DNA from: Salvator merianae
Taxonomy: Eukaryota > Chordata > Lepidosauria > Squamata > Teiidae
Assembly (NCBI GenBank): GCA_003586115.2
Contig: QVOM02000126.1
Span: 52,029,944-52,093,943, forward strand
DNA: 64,000 nt
Direction of reading: 5' to 3'
The position numbers and the translations under genes are program-made. Each line of letters starts with the position of its first letter. Position 1 is the first letter of the stretch. Below are positions 35,735-47,834 of this stretch, piece after piece. Under the pieces are notes generated by a model, which made no database searches, was not told the origin of the DNA, and was given only the letters and a program-made list of their open reading frames with translations.

Positions 35735-38700
35735 GTAAGTCCTAAAATGTGTGTAATTTTTGCTCTTGGTCATTGAATGGTAATAACAATCAAGATGGAT
35801 TGTTACTTTCCAGCTAAGAGGAAGTATAGGAGATATATTTCTGAATAAAATGAAGTAAATGTATGTATCCAACGTTTCCTGGATTATAATCAAAATGGTG
35901 CACTTGTGTCCCCTTCTCAACTTTTCATTATAAGTATAGACAGTCAAGATGCTGAGGCTTTTTTGTCTTTGTTGACTAGTAAAACATTAAAATGCTGTAC
36001 TCTATAATGATGAAATAATAATGTTGATTGTCTTGGTGGAGTATATAAAGGGATGCTCTGTTAAGTGTTTAAAGCTCTCTGGACAAATATGGCTGTTGCC
36101 ATATTTAGGCTGAAAAACCTACTGTATGTGGTAAAAGCATGTCATTTTATGTTTAATTTTTTCAGGAGGACAAAGAAAATGTTATTGCAGATACATGGAA
36201 TCAGGTGGACAGCACTCTGGGAAAGAACTTCACTTCACCCGAAGTTGTAAAGTCTCCTACCATCCTAAATGAAATTACTTCAGCCCTCAATGCCAGCCCT
36301 CTGGCCTGTGCTACAGCAGTTGTTTCTGAACCTGCTGAAATAAAAAAACAGCACATTTCATCTACTCAGACTCTTTCACTCAAAAAACCCACAAAAGACA
36401 AACAGCTAAAAACAGCTGCACCCAACTCGAGTGCACACCTTTCAGAGAAGCGGGTGCTTGGTTCATATCGTGGTAGGATAGTCCCTTCTAAGATAAATTC
36501 CTTTAGGAAAATTTCAGAAAATGAAGGGAGGAAGAACTCTTTGCCTGATTCAACTAAATTTCTAGTGCGAACTCAAGTTTTGAGTACCAGTGCAGGCATG
36601 AGGGATGCTGCTGTTACAGTTAACACTTCTAAACCTGCAGCATTTGCAAAAGCTGTGCCTGTCAGTCAATCTAAACCTGTTCGAAACCACGAAAAACAAT
36701 ATGTCACTGTTAGAACAGTGAATAAGGGGTCATCCCAGAAAAATCCTAACAAGAACTGGAAACCACTTCAAAACACCGTTCCAGCCAATGGTGCTAGTTC
36801 TGTGCCCAGGATAAAGAAAACTGTTCCACATAAAACTGTAACACAAACTTTGACACGGCCTACTTCTAAAACTCATTGTGCTTCAAAATCAACTAACAAC
36901 ATAAAAGGTGTTCAGGCGGAGTCTGCAGAAGTGAAAAGGTAAAGGCATATTTGGTTTAATATCTTACATGACTTGCAAAAGTAAATCTTAGTATACTATT
37001 GAGTTCTTGCATGTACATTTAAGCAGTTTAAAAATGCATAATTCTTGTGAGATTAGTGATTAGTTGCAACAGTTATTAATACCTTTTTGTGTTACTTGTC
37101 TTGTAGAGTCTTTCAGTTCAGAGAACTAAGTGTGATCTTAAGTGTACATGATTTGGAACAAATATTGATGAATTCCATCACGTACTTCTAGAAACAGAAA
37201 TATAAGGTCTCTGAAAAGATTCTACATTTCATCTAGCATATAAAGTGAAAGTTAGTATACTTGTTGAATTTTATTTATTTAGATCATTTATATACCACCC
37301 TATGTTGCAGTCTCAAGGCAGTTTACAAAAAAAAAGTTAAAATAACATTAAAAATAATAGCAATAAAAAGATTTTTAAAAAATGCTAAGATATCTTCAGG
37401 AATTAAATGCCAGATTAAACAGGTATATTTTTACTAGGCATTGGATGCTGCTTAATTTTGATGCCTGGCATACTTCCGCAAGGAGATTATTCCACAGTCT
37501 GGGAGCCACTACTGAGAAGGCTGGATTCCATCTTATGAACCTCCTCAAGCAATGGGATCACATGGAGAGCCTCCCCAGAAGATCTTAATATCCTTCGGAT
37601 ATTTGGGGCTGCTGTTGTATAGAGCTTTTCATGTCAACATTAACATCCTGAGTTGGATTTAGAAATGAAAGGGAAGCTGGTATAATTCTTTACGATCTGG
37701 TGAAATTTGGGACCTGATGGAAATTCAGTCACCCGAGCTGCAACTGTAAACAGTTCCGGATCTTCTTCTAGGGTAGCCCCACGTAGAGTGCACTGCAGTA
37801 ATCCAACCTGATTATAAAAATCAGACTTGGGAATAAATAAGAAACAGCTCCTCACACATTCCTCCAGTAGTTTCCCTTCCAGGATTCCAAGATATGGTTG
37901 AGATAAAGAACAAATGATAAGATTCTCATACAATTGAATAAAGAAGAAATTTAAACGTTACGATTAGGAATAAGAGAAAAGGATGGGAAACAGCACATAA
38001 AGATTATACGGTACCTTCCCGTGGACAGGCTTGGAACAAAGGTGTGTGTGTGTGATGGTATGTTGAAGAGGGCTAGATGAGCCGCTTCTGTTCCCCAGGT
38101 TCCATCAAAATAGCAGGGGTTTTAACAGGAAGCTGTTGGTAGCAAGTTTTACTCAACCTATCGTATTATAAAAACTTGTCTTTAAAATATGCCCCCTTCT
38201 TTTTGTTGGTCAAATTTGCTGCTATTGAGAAGATGGGGGCCGGGAGGGGTAAGTTCATTTCTCAGGTTTAGAGCTAAGTAAGCAGCTTCCCATTACCTGG
38301 CCTTAAAATTCAACAGTCAGGATAGTAAAGTATTGACATTGCTACTTAGGACTTGACCTCTGGATTTGAGGCTAGAAATACAGGACACATTTTTAGCCCC
38401 AGCATCCTGCATTCTTACACTATCGGGGATAATTTATTTACTGTTTCTTCTGATGAGGTGCTTTCAACAGCTAAACCATGCTAAAACTCTTGGGTTGTGT
38501 TAGGCTAGTGTCGCATTATTGGGGTTCACCAAGTTTGTACTTTTTTCCTGCAGATGTTTCATCACTGCAAATATTCTGCTTTGGTTGGTTGCAGGGCATA
38601 TAGTATATGGTTTTCTGTGATTCTTGGTTGCAATCGGTGGATGAATTAAAATGACAAAATGACTACTACCAACAAACACAAAAAATATTCATCTGCCAAT

Positions 38701-41700
38701 CACACACAAAGACCACAGAAAACCAAATACTGTATATCCTACCACAAATCAAAGCCAACTATTTGCACCGATGGTGCTTCCTATTCTGGTAGCAAAATGT
38801 CTGCAAAAAAGAGAACAAGCTTTGAGAACCCTAATGACACAACCCTAGCTCTGAGCTGTAAATACTCTCCACCATAACAACTATTAAGCTAGGTCTGTAG
38901 TATAGAGTCTTCCCTGAGGGCCTGCAAGGGTTTCGTTCCACGATATTCATGTGGGTATCAAAGCCTGCAGATATTGAGGAAACTGGAAACAAGACATTCC
39001 TCCTCTGACCAAAAACACTTTGTGGAAGTGCCAGTTACCAGTGCTGAGTTCAAATAAATAAGGCACAAAAAGCATCCCTCATTCTTTGTGATCATGAGTA
39101 GCTGAAATCTGTAAATGTTAAACTCGCCTGTTTTCAGGGACTGCTTCACCTCTTCATTCTTTTGTACTCTTTGGTTCTTCCTAACTATGCTATAGAGGTA
39201 ATCTAAGCACTCTTAACTTATTAATATAATGAATGGCTTATTTGTAGAGCTCAGCCTACTAAATGGCAGGCACTGCAAGGGAAAAAGAAGCTGCCTGCTC
39301 CTCTGTCTGATGACACCCAGTGTAAAAGAGACAGTCTTCTGCAAACTATAAAAGAACCTGTTAAATCCTTCTGGACTGCAATGGCTGAAGAAGATGACCA
39401 AAGATTATTCAGTGACTCAGTGAATAAGACACTTGCTGAATGTCTGACCTTAATTGAAAAGGTGAGACCCTTGTGAAGTCACGTTTTTGAAGTAATAAGT
39501 TTTGATGGTGTATAAAGCCTCATCACTTTCAATCAGTTCATGTCATCTAGTGAAGGAAGGCCATGTGAGAATTTCAGGACAATTTTAGCTCGCATTGGTT
39601 GAAATTTGAAAGATGATGTGGGTTATCCAAAATATTACCTGCTTGCAGGAAACATTCTAATTAAAAAAAGAGGACCACTTAGATTAACTCTAAACAAAAC
39701 ATCTGAATTTTTGCCTTTCAAGTTGAACACAAACCCTTCTGATAGAAGTCTTGCTTTTAATTACTATGTGGTAGAAAATACTTATAACTGGTGGCTTCTG
39801 AGGCCAAAGATCAGACTGCTAGTTGAAAGCCTTATTTTTGCTTTCTGTACTACAACTTGATCCATTACACACTAGTCCTGGCTCAGACAAGTCAAGACAT
39901 GTTTTCAATCGCATGTTGCCTATTTGATCTGAAAACATCTAGTGCTTTGTTTAATAGATGGATCTTTACAAAAGTGGGTATGTTCAATATTATGTAAATC
40001 ATGGTTTTATAATTTTATTTTATCTAATTGGGTTTGACTTAAAAGTAGATGGTTTGTTTTATTATAAACAACTTCTTAAATTGCTGGTAATAAAAAAGAA
40101 AGAAACTGAATGAAAAGATGTCTTGTGGGATTAAGATGCTCCTAATTGCCCTTTATAGTTCATAACTTCTTAACGGAATAACCAGTGGTCTTTAAATATC
40201 TTTTGCTACTTGTTTGCATAAATAATCTCTCTCATTCAATACAAAGCTCTGTTCACTGCCAAGAACCAAGCAATTTCATTTACTCTGGGGTGTAACTGTG
40301 GAGACTGTCCCCTCTGATGTTAGGCATAGTTTTTTGTTTAAACTTTTTCTTTCTGTACTGGTTATGTACAGACAGGGTTGCTGACTGCGGAAGTCTATGA
40401 TATAAGAAATCTCCTAGACTTTCAGCCAATGCATCTTGGCTGCAAAAAATTAAATTGAAGCCTTTCCATAGTTGTTGTTGTTGTTCTTATTATTTATTCA
40501 CAATTCTAATCTCTTTTTAGGGTTTTCCGGATGATAGAGTTCAATCAGTTTTGGAGAAGGTGATAGAGTCTGTACCAGATGCAAAAAAATTTGCAAAATA
40601 CTGGGTGTGTCAGATGCGTCTTGAACAGTTTCGCTCTGTTGAAAAGGTCCTTTCTATCTATGAAAAGGCAATTCTGGCAGGAGCACACGTAAGTACTGTT
40701 TGATTCTTATAGTTTGTAATGTTATATTTAATCAGAGTTTATTTAATTATAGAAGCACAAGTTGTAAAAGCCACACGCTTGCAGGAGATAACCTGTTAAA
40801 ATGTCCAGACTAGATCTACTTATTTTTATTAATTAAATGTATATGCTGCTTTTTATCCAAGGAACTGAAACCCATACAGTTCTTCTGGTCCTTTTTTTTC
40901 ACTCTTACAACTAGGCTTGTGCTGCGTTGTGATTTGCTCTTAGCCAGTCACTCTAAGAGGGCTGGGACTGTTAGATGCTGCACTGGGCAAGCCCCAGCCC
41001 TGTTTGACATCAAGGACAAGGTGAGGGGCAGGTAAACTGAACACACCTGTTTCATTCACCTGGTACCTCCTGTTTCTGAGGCTGCTGCAGGCTTGTGTGT
41101 GACACTGTCATGCAGGTGTAGTGCTGGGGCAGAGACCTGGGAAATCCTGGAAAAGCAGGATCATTGTGCCTACTGGCTAGGAAATAGGAAGCAGCGACAG
41201 AGCAGGCGTGTTCATAGTTTGATTTAGCTGGCCCTTACCTTGCTGCTGATGTCAAAGAGGGCTGGGCTTGCCCAGTGCAGCACCTAACAGTCCCAGCCCT
41301 CTTTGGATGGTTCACTAAAAGCAAACTACAGTTCGGCACAGAGAGAGAGAGGGAGGGAGAGATAATATTTACAGCTTCATTGGGAAACAGTAATCAGCCA
41401 CGTTCAGATTTCAGCCCCCGTCTCTCCATTTCTCATCCAGCATTCTAAACATTGCAATGTGTTGCCTGATTATAGTGGAACACATCTGATTATAACTTAA
41501 TTTTATTTATTTCAGCCTAAAGATGAACTACGTCGTGCCTTAGCAGATGTTATGAAGGATCCAAAAAGTGTCCACAAATCTGGTAGGATTAATGGCTTCC
41601 AATCATATATTCAAAATATCTGACCAGCTTGTCTTTCACAAAACTTGCTACTTGCTGCCCATTAGTTGTGCAAGTCTTTTATTCTACAGCTTAGAAAATT

Positions 41701-44024
41701 CTCAGTAGAACTGCCTCCCTTTAATTCCATGCATTATGATATATTTTTATCTTCCACCTGTGCTGTCCAAGTTTATATGCATAACTGGTACAGATATTTC
41801 TGGCCTTAGTATTCTGCAACTACTTGCTTCTTGCCTACATTTTATAACTTTCTAAAACTGAATTTTGAAAAATAGGAGCTGCAATGAAGATACGCTATAG
41901 ATTTTACTTTATTTAATTTGCTACAGCTAGGCTCTGGTCTATAAACAGTAATATAATGCTTGCATTTCACTTACCACAGAACAAAGTTCTGGGTCACTCT
42001 GAATCATTACAGTGTATTTGTATATTTTCAGAAAAATGTGTAGAGAAAAAAAATACCGAGGATCCTGAGAAAGAAGTTAATTTAGATGAAGAAAAGATAG
42101 AACAACCTTTCAGTGATGTCCCCTTAAATAAGAAGATGGAGTTAAATAGTGAAGAGATGTCCGTAAAGGAAATGGAAGGTTGTTTGAAGTCTGAACACGA
42201 GAGCGTTGCTGCTGACAGCAAGCACAAAATTAAAGAACAAAAGCCTCATATTTCTAAAAAGGAAGTGCATGATGGTAATTCAGATGAAGACGAAGTCTTG
42301 GAACTTCAAACTCCTGAAAATTTTCAAGTGGGTTCATATTTAATTAAGTACAATTTATCAACTACTCCCTACTTGGAAAGGTAAGCTTTAACTACAGGTA
42401 GAATGTATATCTATGGTTAAGATACAGCTATATTTCCAGTAATAATTGAGTCAGATACTGTATGCTTTTTGTACAGTTGAGCTATTCTGAACTGGATTAA
42501 TGCTTTGAACCATGCCCCTCTGGCTCTGAAAATAAATTAAGGGCCTGTTTGCACTTTCAGGCTTAGAATGGAAGACTTCTACCATCCTAAACTGGAACAG
42601 TGTGGCAGCCATTCACACTGTAAGGGCTGTACCAGCACCAGGCTTCCAGTACTCACAGTGTGAATGCTGGGCCACCCACCATGACAGCAGCTGTGGAAAT
42701 GTGTGGCTACAGCCATGGCAACCAAGGACATTGCATGCAGCTGCGCAGCTGCACCATGGTCTGCAGCATTCGCACCTGGACGTAGGTGTGAATGCTGCTG
42801 ACCAGGAGCAGTCCAGCTGCTTTGGGTACTGCTGTGGACAACAATTTAGCTGTCTATAGCTAGTAGCATTTGGGAGTGTCTGCAGACTATTTCTTGGCCT
42901 AAACTTTAACCTTTCTGCTGTTGGTTTTCAAAGGTTTCCTTTCTATCTCAGATTTTCTTTATCCAGCCACAGGTCTTTACAGTAGTTGTAATATTTGCTC
43001 ACTTCTTTATATAACTGGAAGCATCAGAGCATAGAGAGCATACATTTCTAGACAAGGCAGCCCTACATCATTACTACTTGTCCAGATTGTTCTTCCCTTA
43101 ATGGGAGTAATGGACCACAAATCTTGGCAGCATCTTACCATTGCAGTGTCATTTGCCCAGGCACTCTGAATATGTCCACAAGTGATCTTTTCACCTCAGT
43201 GTTGGTACATTTTTATTAACACACTAACTAGATACAAAACAAAACGATCTAAAATGAAACACTCCAACAGATCTTTTATTATGGAAAATATTAATTGGTT
43301 TAGTTTTGGGAAGGAAAACAGTAAAGAGGAGCAGAGAACAGAGGAATCTTAATGTTATGGGCTGCCAAGCATAAGCTTTAGTGGGGTATGTGCACAACAC
43401 ATGAGAAAGATAAGAGAAGTATCTACCTATCCTTATAGGATATAAATTCTTGTTTGGAGAGGCTTGATGTATTCAAACAGCAAATGGAAATTGGATTGGT
43501 AGACAGATTTCCTTCTAAGAACATTTAGGAATTCTAGATGAATCTCTTAGCTGTTGGAATACTTTTATAGGAAAGACATAAATTTCTGGAAACAACTAAA
43601 GCAAGTCTACACCTCAGATGTACTGAATAGGTTGTCTTATTTCAAATGAGCTACATTTTTTATAGCATTAAAGTAATTCCACATTATAACAAGCTGTACA
43701 TCTTAAAAATCTTATGTAAGCAACCTCCCTGTCTTGTCTTTTTGATCCTAAAGCACAAAGAAAAAGCTGCAGTGTGAAGCTAATGATTCTGCTGTAAAAG
43801 ATCTGAAGTTTCTAACTCCTGTAAGGCGTTCTCGACGCATACAAGAAAAAGTGAACAAGCTGCCAGCGATGCTGATAGACCACAGTCCTTGTGTTTCTTC
43901 ACTTGAACAGCTTGGAGAATTGGGAAACACAGGCGTTGGTTTCCTCTACAGAGAGAACAGTGCCCTTCACAAAGTGTTGGTCTGTAAACAGGAGCAAAAA
44001 AAAGTGACACAACAGAATGATTAA
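35732..44024 (+). CDS. CKAP2: CKAP2, cytoskeleton-associated protein 2
   Basis: CKAP2 (TMAP) is a microtubule-stabilising mitotic spindle protein, destroyed after mitosis through a KEN box. Coding segments: 35732-35734, 36166-36938, 39248-39461, 40521-40688, 41516-41582, 42032-42380, 43754-44024, joining in frame to 614 residues (human about 683). Conserved marks: KEN at residues 4-6 just after a splice junction, GSYRGRIVPSKINSFRK (about 100-116), SFWTAMAEEDDQRLF, YEKAILAGA, LIKYNLSTTPYL and LKFLTPVRRSRRIQEK near the C-terminus. Between the KEN box and the SFWT motif the chain is Lys/Ser/Thr-rich and low in complexity. The start is uncertain: the usual N-terminal ~80 residues were not found, so the first ATG in frame, at the end of the 35681-35734 exon, is used. 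The gene is divergent from VPS36. Confidence 0.92.
36166..36938 (+). CDS. CKAP2: CKAP2 large coding exon
   Basis: 773 nt and open throughout. It starts EDKEN (KEN degron), contains VLGSYRGRIVPSKINSFRK, then a Lys/Ser/Thr-rich basic stretch with repeated K-T-V motifs. Donor AAAAG|gtaaag, phase 2. Confidence 0.95.
37260..37930. repeat. LINE-derived sequence in CKAP2 intron
   Basis: 37264-37330 looks like a retroposon tail (TTATTTATTTAGATC...TATACCACCCTATG). 37430-37810 contains CAGTCTGGGAGCCACTACTG and AGCCCCACGTAGAGTGCACT with TGCAGTAATCCAACCTG, phrases I associate with an abundant squamate non-LTR LINE (L2/CR1-related). The subfamily is uncertain. Confidence 0.45.
39248..39461 (+). CDS. CKAP2: CKAP2 coding exon
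   Basis: 214 nt, with KWQALQGKKKLPAP and SFWTAMAEEDDQRLFSDSVN, the conserved start of the C-terminal CKAP2 domain. Ends in phase 0 before gtgaga. Confidence 0.96.
40521..40688 (+). CDS. CKAP2: CKAP2 coding exon
   Basis: 56 codons, with SVPDAKKFAKYWVCQMRLEQ and IYEKAILAGAH. Acceptor ctttttag, donor gtaagt. Confidence 0.96.
40918..41340. mobile_element. Foldback DNA element with ~120-bp inverted ends
   Basis: Arm 40918-41040 and the reverse complement of arm 41222-41340 share GAGGGCTGGGACTGTTAG, TGCTGCACTGGGCAAGCC and a GACATCA segment, with scattered mismatches. The middle (~180 bp) shows no reading frame. It lies in the CKAP2 intron between 40688 and 41516 and is followed by a (GA)n run at 41341-41362. 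Confidence 0.8.
41341..41362 (+). repeat. (GA)n / GGGA simple repeat
   Basis: Purine-only repeat abutting the foldback element. Confidence 0.85.
41516..41582 (+). CDS. CKAP2: CKAP2 coding exon
   Basis: 67 nt, PKDELRRALADVMKDPKSVH, matching the helix after the YEKAI motif. Ends in phase 1 before gtagga. Confidence 0.93.
42032..42380 (+). CDS. CKAP2: CKAP2 coding exon (acidic)
   Basis: 349 nt coding a Glu/Asp/Lys-rich low-complexity region that ends with the conserved SYLIKYNLSTTPYLE. Donor gtaagc, phase 2. Confidence 0.95.
42541..42860. mobile_element. hAT-like nonautonomous element copy 1
   Basis: It begins GGGCCTGTTTGCACTTTCAG. The interior has CACAGTGTGAATGCTG, CCATGGCAACCAAGGACA and CACCTGGACGTAGGTGTGAATG. 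It is related to the elements at 49450-49897 and 61190-61400; its right border is lost or diverged. Confidence 0.55.
43754..44024 (+). CDS. CKAP2: CKAP2 terminal coding exon
   Basis: 271 nt, with VKDLKFLTPVRRSRRIQEK and DHSPCVSSLEQLGELG. Stop TAA at 44022-44024. Confidence 0.96.
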
Positions 44025-44540
44025 ACGATCATCTGAACTGTGTTTCTATAGTTCAGTGCAAATAACACTTTCATTCCCAAACTTAGTTAAGCAATCAGCA
44101 TCAGCTCATGGTGATGGTAATGGTACTTGCCTTACTTATATGGTCTTCTTATCACTCAGGGGGCCTTAAAGTTAAATGTTACATCTGCTGCCCTAATTTC
44201 TTTACACTAGAAAAAAATTGAGTTAGCAGTTACATTTAAACAGTATAGTATAAACATTTAGCAGAGCTTAAAGCTGTGGGGAAGGAACAAAGACACACTA
44301 TCTGTCCTTTTTATCTGTATTTTAAGTGTTTTCAAATTCCTCTGTCAATTATGATTCTTATTCAGTGCAAACTAACATACATCTAAACCAATGTTATTCA
44401 TCACTGTTTTCATATGTCTTTTGTAAAACTTGTGTCTAGTTCTTTGTGTTATACTTTGTTAAAACATTTGTGTTGGAGATAACAGGTTCTGAGTTGTTTG
44501 GAGATGAGGAATTAAAATTGATGGTCTGATGTAATAGTCT

Positions 44541-44577
44541 AATAAAATTATATACCTTAGATTTTTATGGTAATAAA
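44541..44577 (+). other. CKAP2 polyadenylation signals
   Basis: Two AATAAA hexamers at 44541-44546 and 44572-44577, about 520-550 nt after the CKAP2 stop, in AT-rich sequence. Confidence 0.6.
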
Positions 44578-44799
44578 ACTCTTAAGTGGATTGATACGTG
44601 CACTTTAATTGTTGGAGAAAAACACATGCAGATAAAAGACCATACAGACACAAGAATTGTTCCTCAGCATTACTTCAGCTTTGGGTATTGTCTTAAAGTG
44701 TGATTAGGATTGGGGTTGCCTAGATTGACCCCACAATTCTCAGGAGGGTTCATCAGGGCATTCTAGGTTCGTGTTGAGCTATACTGGGCAGCTGGTTGA

Positions 44800-45420
44800 C
44801 AGCCAAACTGCTGAATGCCAGTGTGGAGTGGCTTTCTGGCGAGTTCTTAGGTATCATGCCAAGTTCTTCTCTGTTTTCCCTGGTCTGATGTACTACCAAT
44901 CATTCCTTAACCTTGGGAGGGTTTGGTCTGCTACCAAGCCACACACTTCTAGGATTGCTCCAGTCTGAACTACTTGAACATATTCCTGTCCTTGTCTGTG
45001 CTCATTCACTTTAGTAGCCTGCTGTCTTATATCAAGAGGGTCCTGCCAGATTGGATTTCAGACTGTGGTGGCTACAGACAGGAAGCTTTTAGCAGCTCTA
45101 GATCACAGGCTTCTGGGGACCTTTGGTGTGGCAGCAGCCACTCGCTTCTGTGCAAAAACAGTCTTAGAAGGCAGCACTGTAATAAGTCAAGAAACTAATC
45201 TGTTACAGCTAAGAAAGACTTCTGAAATGCAGCTGGGGAAAGTTGCCAGTTTTTCCCTGCTAGCTGTGAATGGAACTACCAATGATAGCAAAACTAAAAT
45301 GTGTGAGGAAGCAAAGCAGCTGCTGGGGCAGGGCCACCCACTACATAATAAGGGCCCACTACAGTGCAAGGGAATGTGAAGGTGAAAAGAGTGCTCTTGT
45401 GATTCCCAAGTAGCCATAGA
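44800..45420. other. Intergenic stretch without recognised gene
   Basis: Two moderate plus-strand frames occur (about 65 and 104 codons), but neither resembles a known family and neither has conserved splice or domain signals. Treated as noncoding. Confidence 0.4.
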
Positions 45421-45432
45421 TATTGCTGCAAA

Positions 45433-45770
45433 GGTGACATCAGGGCCCCATCCAGACAGGGGAAATATAGCACCATTATGGCTGCGCTATGGTGGGATTG
45501 TACACTTACCTGTGGCAATCCCATCATAGCTACACTATATCGGGGTCCCCAACCACCGGACCAGGACCAGGCCGTTGGGTTTTTTTTGCAGGTCTGCACC
45601 CCCGCCACAGACCAGCACTAAACACTGACAAAGCCCCGCCCCTGCCCCACCCCGCCCTGCTGGGCCATGAAAAATGGTCTTGCTTGAAGCCGGTCCCTGG
45701 TGCAAAAAAGGTTGGGGACCCCTGCACTATATCCTCCATAAAACACACAATAGTCTATTTTAGAAAAACC
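45433..45770. repeat. Host repeat interrupted by the 45541-45724 insertion
   Basis: Starts GGGCCCCATCCAGACAGGG, similar to the inverted end near 55630 (reversed, GGCTGCATCCAGACAAG). Likely another DNA-transposon end; its right border is unclear. Confidence 0.3.
45541..45724. mobile_element. hAT nonautonomous transposon with perfect 8-bp target duplication
   Basis: The 184-bp element has inverted ends GGGGTCCCCAACC and GGTTGGGGACCCC and is flanked on both sides by CACTATAT (45533-45540 and 45725-45732). The 8-bp duplication and CAGGGGTCCCC-type end are hAT hallmarks. The interior is GC-rich and noncoding. Confidence 0.9.
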
Positions 45771-46088
45771 TGAATTCAATGCTGTTTTCCCCCCAAAATA
45801 GTGCTATTATTTGCCTTGTAGCCAGAGTTCCTATCATTGCCTTGCATGTGCTGAGAATTTTGCTCTGGGGCCTGCATGTCCACCACACACATACAGGGGC
45901 TGTGCATATGCAGTGATAGCAATCCTGCACACAGCTTGAGCCCCCACACTGTCTACCCATCATATCATAATTCCATAGAGGCTATACTCCATTATATTTG
46001 GCCAGCATCTGGAGCCAGTCCAAATGTACAAAGATGAGAAAGGACCAGCTGCTTGTTTTATATGTGCTATTCAGCTGTAATCTCTGAT

Positions 46089-46315
46089 CCGGGAGTGTCT
46101 GTAGTTCAGTGATAATATAAGCAAACTGGGAAGCAGAAGATTGCCAGGTTCAACCTCCAGCCTCTCCCCTGAAACAGAAGGCAATGGCAAATCACTCCTG
46201 TATCTCTGCCAAGAAAACAGGTGCCCCTGGAGTCTGGGAGTGACTATAGTTCAGGGTAGTGCAAACTGCCTGCAAAGCAAACCAGTTCAATCCCAGCTTC
46301 TCCCACAGTAATCAA
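46089..46315 (+). mobile_element. Two adjacent tRNA-derived SINE copies
   Basis: Copy one (46089-46221) has CTGTAGTTCAGTGATAA and CCAGGTTCAACCTCC. Copy two (46230-46310) has ACTATAGTTCAGGGTAG and CCAGTTCAATCCCAG. Both have A- and B-box-like motifs. Confidence 0.6.
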
Positions 46316-46319
46316 TGAT

Positions 46320-46720
46320 CAGTTGCTGTATTTTCCTCTTTGGCGACAAGGAAAACCTTTGTCCGACGAACTTTTACACCAGCTGCCACGCGCCCTGGAT
46401 TAAGGAGGAACGCGAAATTCAGCCATTCCAACTACTTTGGCACAGGACGCTACTGAAAATGGGTGGTTACATGTGATGCTGTTGCCACGCGCGAGCAAGG
46501 CGGGTAAGGATGGGCAAGAGAGGTGGACTAAAAAATGGGCGTGGTCACAACTTCAGACAAAGGCCGCAGGGGGCGGGGATTGGGATGTTGCTTTCCACAG
46601 TCCACTCTGGAAGAAGAGGGAAGAGGGGAAGGTGGCTTATATTGCTGTCCTGCTTTCTCCCCGTTTTTTTTTTCTTTTTCTACCGAACTGTTGACGAGGA
46701 GCCGGTAAAACTATTTAATT
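46320..46720 (+). promoter_or_regulatory. CpG-rich patch, probable NEK3 promoter / first exon
   Basis: The only CpG-dense stretch between CKAP2 and the NEK3 start codon, with GCCACGCG repeated at about 46385 and 46485 and a possible donor GGCGG|gtaagg near 46503. It lies about 3.7 kb upstream of the NEK3 ATG, so NEK3 would have a noncoding first exon. No transcript evidence is available here. Confidence 0.4.
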
Positions 46721-47654
46721 GGGCTTTCTTTTGGATTGATTATGTGATGCGCACTTAATTTCTTTGTAATATCTTTGATCGTTTTGATATAGGCGTCGTA
46801 GGCAGCCAATAAATAGCTTCTTCTTTACTTCCTTCACCCTGTATTTTAACCCCGGAAATCGAAACAGTGATTCCCAAATCCCAAGGCATGAAAGCGAGGC
46901 AGAGGAGGCCTTGAGAGAAAAACTATTTTTTAATGTAAAATTCAACTGGAAGCTTATTATGTGGGTAAAATAATTGCAAGGTCATCTTGTAAAATAATTG
47001 CAAGATCATGATTGGAATATAGGAATAATACAAAAAATTGTAAAATATTTTTGTAAAATAAAGTACAGTTGGACAGTAATATATGTAAATTTATTTCAGT
47101 GAAAAGGGGAGCATGAGAATCTGAAGAAAACCAAAGAAGCAGTTTGGAAACAACAGATGTAATCTGTTGGATTACAATATCTTCCTTTGCAAACGTTTGC
47201 CTCTTATTTCCAATTCTTTGAGAAGTTGTTTAGCTTTATCTACCATGATCTGTAGCCACAGCAACCATGTCTAATGATTCTGGGCTTTAAATTTATGACG
47301 ATATGCATACCTTTTCATAATTATGATTTTATGTTTTATTTTATGCTTTAGTGTTTGCTTTCATGATATTCCATCCACTTTTGAGTTTGTGTTTTTCATT
47401 TTATCTAGTTTCATCTACCTGGGTTTTCAGCAGAAGTGCAGTTATTATTAATTAAGATTTTTAATTATTAATTATTTGATCTTGATTTTGTGGCCTGATA
47501 AGATACCCATATGCATGATAAAGGTTAGGGTTCCACTGAAGCAGACTTAAGTTCTGGTGACATGGATATGATTTATTGGCAATAGTACAGAAGTGGTTTA
47601 CCTCTACTGCCTTTTGGCAAACTGTATTTTTCAATGAAGTAATCTAACTTAATA

Positions 47655-47822
47655 GCAGTTGGTAAAATTCAGAGACGTGGCCATGTTAGTCTGGATCAGT
47701 AAGCAAGGGAGTCTAGTAGTACCTTAGAGACTAACAGAAAGAAGTTGGTAGCATGAGCTTTCATAGACTAAGCCTGTTTCATCAAACGCATCTTATAAAG
47801 TAGGCTTAGTCTACAAAAGTAC
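47655..47822 (+). repeat. Interspersed repeat with GTTAGTCT / AGAGACTAACA motif
   Basis: CCATGTTAGTCTGGATCAGT, CCTTAGAGACTAACAGAAAG and ATGAGCTTTCATAGACTAAG with TTCATCA match a repeat I know to be widespread in reptile genomes. Its class is not certain. Confidence 0.55.
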
Positions 47823-47834
47823 TACTACACCCCC

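Noticed and set aside
37640..37933. 97-codon minus-strand gene in CKAP2 intron
   Set aside because: It falls within sequence that looks LINE-derived and has no independent coding signal.
45065..45379. 104-codon plus-strand frame between CKAP2 and NEK3
   Set aside because: No motif or splice context; it fits chance in moderately GC-rich sequence.
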